Source: Panax quinquefolius (lineage: Eukaryota; Streptophyta; Magnoliopsida; Apiales; Araliaceae). From it: 64,000 nt of DNA. Each line of letters opens with the position of its first letter. The stretch's first letter is position 1. The notes beneath the pieces were generated by a model. That model searched no databases. It worked only from the letters and a program-made list of their open reading frames with translations, and had not been told where the DNA came from. A program made the translations under genes and the position numbers. The stretch lies in the NCBI GenBank assembly GCA_020205615.1, contig CM035173.1, positions 33,659,280 to 33,723,279 of the forward strand, written 5' to 3'. This document shows, piece after piece, positions 59,414 through 64,000 of the stretch.

Positions 59414-59600
59414 ATCTTTTTCTTCTTTTCTCCCCTGTTCTGCAAAAGGGTTTTGTACGATTACAAAACCCTCTATCTTCAGCCAAGAACTACTATTGTC
59501 TTTACTCTCTCTCAAAGGACTACTAAATCCCAGCTCCATTCTCTCTCATCCGCGTGTATTTTTTTCCCTCTCTCAACCTAGAATTAGATGAGAGATTAGT
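59414..59600 (+). promoter_or_regulatory. KRP gene 5' leader / proximal promoter
   Basis: Pyrimidine-rich, with CTCTCTC runs typical of plant 5' leaders. A perfect 11-bp inverted repeat with a four-base loop occupies 59447-59472 (AGGGTTTTGTA, CGAT, TACAAAACCCT). Its right arm carries AAAACCCT, close to the telo-box AAACCCTA found upstream of many proliferation-linked plant genes. No TATA box is evident. The transcription start cannot be placed; much of the upstream promoter is the inserted MULE-like element. Confidence 0.55.
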
Positions 59601-62217
59601 ATGGGTAAGTACATGCGGAAGTCTAAAACCACAGGGGAGGTGGCTCTGATGGAGGTTTGGCATCATCAGTCCCCTCTTACCCTCGGGGTCCGAACCCGTG
59701 CCAAAACTCTTGCCTTGCAGAAATTAACGGCAGTAGCGCCGTCCACGGCGTCATCAGGTGGTGGTTCTTACCTTGAGTTGCGAAGTCGACGGCTGGAAAA
59801 ACCCACATTTGTCAGGGATCAAAAAAGGCAGAAACAGCTTCCTGAAGAGAGCCCCAATCCTAAATCCAATTCTAGGGCTAGTTCAAGGTTGAGGGCGGGC
59901 TCAGTGAATTCTGGGTCTGTTGTTGGGTCGGAGTCCTTGAAGGAAGAAAAAGGTAGTCAATTGGAGAGACAGAAGGTGGTGGTGAATAAAGAGCAAGAGA
60001 TTCAAGAGAAGAATGCCGGAATTGAAGCTTCGTTTGGAGAAAATGTATTGGAATTTGAAAGTAGAGAGAGGTGGGTTTCTGGGTTTTTGTTATTGAAAGT
60101 CTTAATTTCTTAATTAGTTTTCTCCCCTTCATAAAGGTCCTTTTTTTGGTCTCTGGTAATTGGAAATTGTTTGAAAAAAAATGTTTTTTAGGTTTTCCTT
60201 GTTTTAGTGGACATGTTTGTGAATTTGAATGAATTAAATGTGGTGGTTTTGAGGTTTTCATTTTTCTTATTAATAATTTGTGTTGGGCTTTCTTACGTAT
60301 CCATTTGTGCACTTGAAAATTTAGGAAGGAAAAGGATTAAACTCTGATTATTTTTTTTACTTTTAATTTATTTTGAGTCAAAGCCTATACTTTTGTTTTG
60401 TATGTTCTCTCTTTGTAACCTTCAAAGAGTTTTAGGTTGTTCCTGGTTGATTACCTTTTCATATCCTGAAACAAGAGGAATTGATTGAACCCCTTTTGTA
60501 AAGGGTTTACTGTTTTTGGAAAGGAAAAAAAAAAAGAGAGAGGAAATAAAATCATTTAAAATTCTTTTTTAATTTTTTCTATTTGAGGTGTTAAAAAATT
60601 AAACTGAGGTTTTATGATTATATTTAAGGTTCTATACTCCTATTATTTGTGACTTGTTCATTTTCTCTGTTTCAAACCATTTTTTTGGTGTCAAATTTTT
60701 ATGTATTACTGGCTCAACATTCAACAAGAATCATTAGTGCCCTTTTCCAGATATATCTACATTACTCCTGATGTAAGAGAGGTTTTTTGTAACAGTTTTA
60801 TATTATTGTGACTCAAATCAGAAGAGTAGAACCACCAGATTTTCATGGTTTGGTATCTGTTGGGCCCCGAGGATAATATAGTTATTACAAGAACTCACCA
60901 TCAGCTTTCTCTTTCGCCAATCATTACCGTGTCAATTTGTTAACTTTTGACTGCAGTGTCCTACTCCTTGCTCTTGTTCTAGAATTTGGCTGTTCTGATA
61001 TGTGGCTTGTTATGAAATTCAGCTACTTCCTTTTTAGTTCAAGTTTATGTAATTGATTTTGCGATTCATCTATATATATTTATGTGATGCCTTTGTAATA
61101 CTTAATTATGTCCGTTTTTCTGGTTTTGGCTGTTCTGTTGGATGCTTAGATATGCACTCGATTTGTTACCTTCTACAACATAGGGTAGTAATTGCTAGTT
61201 GCTTCCTAAATTATTTGTGCTTGAAATTTTTCCTTTCCCGGAGACATTGTTGCCTTTGAGAAGAAAAACTATAACCAGTGAGATAATTTTGGTCTCGTTG
61301 ATTCTAGTATATAAAGAATATATATATATATATATATATACACACAATATTCCTGTTTTTTTCTATGGTACCTGGTAAGAAAAAACTTATGTTTTCTGCT
61401 GATTGCAACAGTATATTTTTCCATACTTGGAAGAGTCCTTTTAGTGGCCTGTTATGTGGTATATAATGGTTAAGCTTCATTGCCTTGAATTTCAAAGCTG
61501 TAAATGATTGGTAAGACATGTAGCAACTTAAATATGCAGGTGGGGACCCTGCATGATTGGTTAAGTGGATGGTTATATTAAATAAGGCTTCCATGTCAGC
61601 TAGCTTGAACTTTATCCCCTTTTCCATTTTTGTTCCAATTTATATTTTTTTACACCTTTTAATTTTGTTTTTCTATGTATTGTATTGACTTAATTCTATG
61701 GTCATTTTAATTGCAAAAGGGTTGCTTTCTGTTATTTCAGTCAAATAACCTTGTATGTATTTGAAGTTTGTTATTTGGTTTACTCAACTTTGTATTCCTC
61801 GATTAAATTTTGTTTAACAGGAATTTGCATCTCTTCATTACAGGGGCAGGCGGGAGACTACGCCTTGCAGTTTGCTAAGGGATCAAGACACCATAAGAAG
61901 TCCTGGTTCTACTACTAGGCCTGCTAACTCGACCGAGGCCAGTGGGACAGCACAAAATTCAAATCAGAAGCACATCCCAACAGCACATGAAATGAATGAG
62001 TTTTTTACTGGTGCAGAAGATGAGCAGCAAAAACAATTTACAGACAAGTACTCAAATTACATCCACATCTAGCTGTTTGATATGCCATCTGCAATTTCAT
62101 TCATAACCCTATATGCTAATACAAAATCCTTGCACGCATCTTTGTAGGTACAACTTTGATCCTGTGAACGAGAAACCCCTTCCTGGACGTTATGAATGGG
62201 TGAAAGTAGATCCTTAG
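59601..62217 (+). CDS. KRP: Cyclin-dependent kinase inhibitor, KRP/ICK family (three exons)
   Basis: Coding exons are 59601-60070, 61844-62047 and 62148-62217, joined by GT-AG introns; together they give 744 bases and a 247-residue protein. Seen: MGKYMRKSK at 1-9, [12 protein letters not shown] at 29-40, [13 protein letters not shown] at 56-68 (basic, likely nuclear), the TTPCSL motif at 162-167, and the C-terminal kinase/cyclin-binding domain at about 201-247 ([32 protein letters not shown]). This N-terminal and C-terminal motif set is that of plant KRPs, nuclear proteins that bind CDKA-cyclin D complexes and restrain entry into S phase and endoreduplication. It resembles the KRP3-type subgroup with the MGKYxRK start, but the paralogue number is not certain. 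The second intron falls at the usual place before YNFD. The start is the first ATG after a stop and fits the conserved N-terminus. The frame is intact, unlike everything else in the window. Confidence 0.96.
60071..61843 (+). other. KRP intron 1 (1.77 kb)
   Basis: Begins GTGGGTTT after the second base of codon 157 and ends CATTACAG. T-rich as in plant introns, with a short (TA)n near 61318-61341 followed by CACACA. Reading on from exon 1 would add only 14 residues before a stop at 60111-60113. No other gene is seen inside; the open frames at 61053-61259 and 61304-61627 are chance. Confidence 0.9.
62048..62147 (+). other. KRP intron 2 (100 bp)
   Basis: Begins GTACTC and ends TTTGTAG. It splits codon 225 after its second base. 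Removing it joins ACAGACAA to GTACAACTTTGATCC and gives the conserved DKYNFDP. Confidence 0.93.
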
Positions 62218-62660
62218 AAGGTTTTGGCATTCCCTGAGGACTTGTTTTCTTCCGGTCCTCATCTGATCTAAATATTAGGATAGTTGAAGATGGTAGGAGT
62301 TGCTTTTAGGCTTTATGGTGATGGTGGTATATCCATTTTCCATCACCCTTCTTTTACTTGTAAAGAAGTAGGGCTGTCAACGACAAAGTGTAGGCTGTAG
62401 TCTAATGATCTGTAACATTACAGGGCTTGTGGCTTACATAACAAATACAAGATCCTTTGTATAACAGATCATCTATTAGAGGGGGAAAGGGAAATAGACT
62501 GCTAATGTTAGTGTTCTATGACTTAGGTTAGGTTTAATCCAAGTGGGTACAGAAGCTTATGATTAGATCTTGTTTTTCTTAGTATTGTAATTTCCTCCCT
62601 TTTGTTGTCTATACTTGTACTTATGGAAGTTTTAAGAACTCTTATGAATAAAAAGATTAC
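62218..62660 (+). terminator. KRP 3' untranslated region, probable poly(A) signal
   Basis: T-rich stretch after the TAG. AATAAA at about 62646-62651 is the best poly(A) signal; the true cleavage site cannot be seen. No coding frame continues. Confidence 0.55.
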
Positions 62661-63088
62661 CCCTTCTATGTTTTTGTTTTTCCTTCATCTTCTTCTATGC
62701 TTGCTGTTGAATGGTTTACATGTGCCTTCCCTTAATTGTGATGTTAGGGGCCATTTTGCTCATATTGGTAATGGCTTACCTGTGCTTATCCTTTTATGAG
62801 ATTGGTTGATGATTTTATTATTGGTGATGGGGTTGGTTTGTTGGTGGAAGAACCTTGCCTTCTCTATTTTTATCTGTTGTTTGTACTTCTATCTATCTAT
62901 ATTTGTAGTTTATCGTGTAGTCATGATTTCCAAAAAGACAGAAAATGTTTACTCAGCCCTTCTCCCAAAAAAAAAAATCAGAAGAAAAGGGGAGGATAAT
63001 AGATAAATCTTTCCTAGGCATATGAAAATGGAAAAAGGACAATTTCTTGAGTAATTTGAAACAGTACACTATAATTGCCCACTAACAA
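62661..63088. other. Spacer downstream of KRP
   Basis: Overlapping open frames at 62602-62799, 62796-62999 and 62806-63006 have no family features and lie in T-rich sequence; I do not call a gene. Confidence 0.5.
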
Positions 63089-63387
63089 TACTCACTCCTA
63101 TTCAGATTAAGTGACTTTTTAGAGAGTTTGATTTTATTCTATATAAGTGTCGTTTTGGAATATTTATGCAATATTGCACTATTTTTTTCTAATTTATCCC
63201 TCTATTTAATATGCTTAATAAATGCAATTGTGAAGAGAAATAATTAATTAGGGACAATTGTGGAGAATGAGAAGAGACAATTGTGAAGAGAGAAATAATT
63301 AATTAGAGACATAAAAGATATTTTATGTTATTTCTTAATAAGTGTGCTTAACTCTAAAAAGTCACTTAATATGAATAGGAGGGAGTA
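63089..63387. mobile_element. Stowaway MITE, complete
   Basis: Ends CTCACTCCTATTCAGATTAAG and, inverted, CTCCCTCCTATTCATATTAAG pair over about 36 bases, with GTGACTTTTTAGAG continuing in both. TA flanks both sides (63089-63090 and 63386-63387). 295 bases between them, no frame. Typical of Stowaway elements moved by Tc1/mariner transposases. Confidence 0.88.
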
Positions 63388-63515
63388 GAAAAATTAGTGA
63401 TTGGAAATTGTTGGTAATATTGGTGGAATGTTAAAGTGGGGTGTTTGGATGAAACCTAGGAATCTTCATGTTTCCAATGACCTTTTGATAAAATTCAAGG
63501 ACACCAGTGTCATAT

Positions 63516-63600
63516 ACTCCCTCCATCCCTTAATATAAGTTATTTTATAAAAGTGTTTTTATTCCTTAATATAATATAAGTAATTTGAAAATTTTAAATA
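63516..63600 (+). mobile_element. Stowaway-like end, partial
   Basis: TACTCCCTCCATCCCTTAATATAAGTT matches the usual Stowaway terminus. A matching inverted end was not found before the window edge, so this is called as one terminus only. Confidence 0.5.
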
Positions 63601-64000
63601 AGTATTAATTGTTTAATTTTTAATATTATCTTAATTATTAAATATAACTTTGATTTTCTCACTATTTTTTACTCAATAAATAACATTATCTTTTTTTAAT
63701 ATAAAGACAATATATATAATTAATATTATATTTAATATTATATAATTATTTCTTTAATACTTACGAACCAGAATAAATCGAATGATTTCGTTTGTTTAGA
63801 AAAAAATCATCTGAATATCATCTGGATGATTGATTTGAATTAAATTGAATTTTTTTTGAATGAACAAATTTAATAAAATTAAATTTTTTAAAAATATTAA
63901 CTATTATATTAAGTAATATTAAATAAATTTACAACAATTTTGAATTTTTTTATAGGGATAAAATAATAAAATTATGTCATTTAGATATTTCAAATATGTT
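63601..64000. other. AT-rich spacer at window end
   Basis: No gene or clear repeat seen. Confidence 0.5.

Noticed and set aside
59878..60312. 144-codon minus-strand frame over KRP exon 1
   Set aside because: Antisense shadow of a clearly coding plus-strand exon; low-complexity product and no family match.
62602..63006. Possible small gene downstream of KRP
   Set aside because: Three overlapping short frames in T-rich sequence without conserved motifs, splice logic or clear ends.

Overview
The window is plant nuclear DNA, strongly AT-rich, almost certainly from a eudicot. The evidence is the set of Ty1/copia and Ty3/gypsy retrotransposons, the Stowaway and MULE-type miniature elements, GT-AG introns, and one intact plant-specific gene. 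I cannot name the species. There is no operon, CRISPR array, rRNA or tRNA that I can support. Apart from one gene near the right end, the window is a repeat graveyard with a clear nested order.

Layout. 1-1627: two minus-strand gypsy LTR pieces. 1628-4524: 3' end of a copia element (RT, RNase H, polypurine tract, LTR). 4525-5409: a Helitron-like hairpin and a tandemly duplicated terminal exon of an unknown gene (minus strand). 5410-14641: a complete but decayed minus-strand copia element (C1) with target duplication GTTTG. 14642-20120: AT-rich spacer with a Stowaway-like element, an array of ~0.85-kb units ending in hairpins, and an 840-bp long-inverted-repeat MULE-type MITE with an exact 9-bp duplication. 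20121-53209: a nested stack. A copia element (D) carries in its 5' LTR a complete Tekay-like gypsy element (A1, 21042-31506, duplication TATTC). Its gag carries a second copia C element (C2, 32068-44741, duplication TGTGC), which is itself invaded by a broken gypsy (B). Beyond it lies a minus-strand gypsy (A3, 44865-53209) that contains a solo LTR (A4, 48040-50858, duplication ACTAT). 53210-57627: two fold-back MITEs in TA microsatellites, a further MITE-like block, a solo LTR of the B family (54653-57121, duplication TAAAC) and microsatellites. 57672-59422: a MULE-like element carrying a broken DUF1645 gene copy. 59414-62660: a complete KRP/ICK cyclin-dependent kinase inhibitor gene (three coding exons, 247 residues). 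62661-64000: spacer with one complete and one partial Stowaway MITE.

The only gene I judge functional is the KRP gene. The transposon reading frames are broken by many one- or two-base indels. These look concentrated at CAG/CTG-like sites, and the KRP exons do not show them. This may be real decay, but it also fits base-calling error at methylated CHG cytosines in a long-read assembly. I found no convincing new biological system. The best leads are the DUF1645-carrying element next to the KRP promoter, the hairpin-bounded tandem units, the duplicated coiled-coil exon, and the C-family leader.
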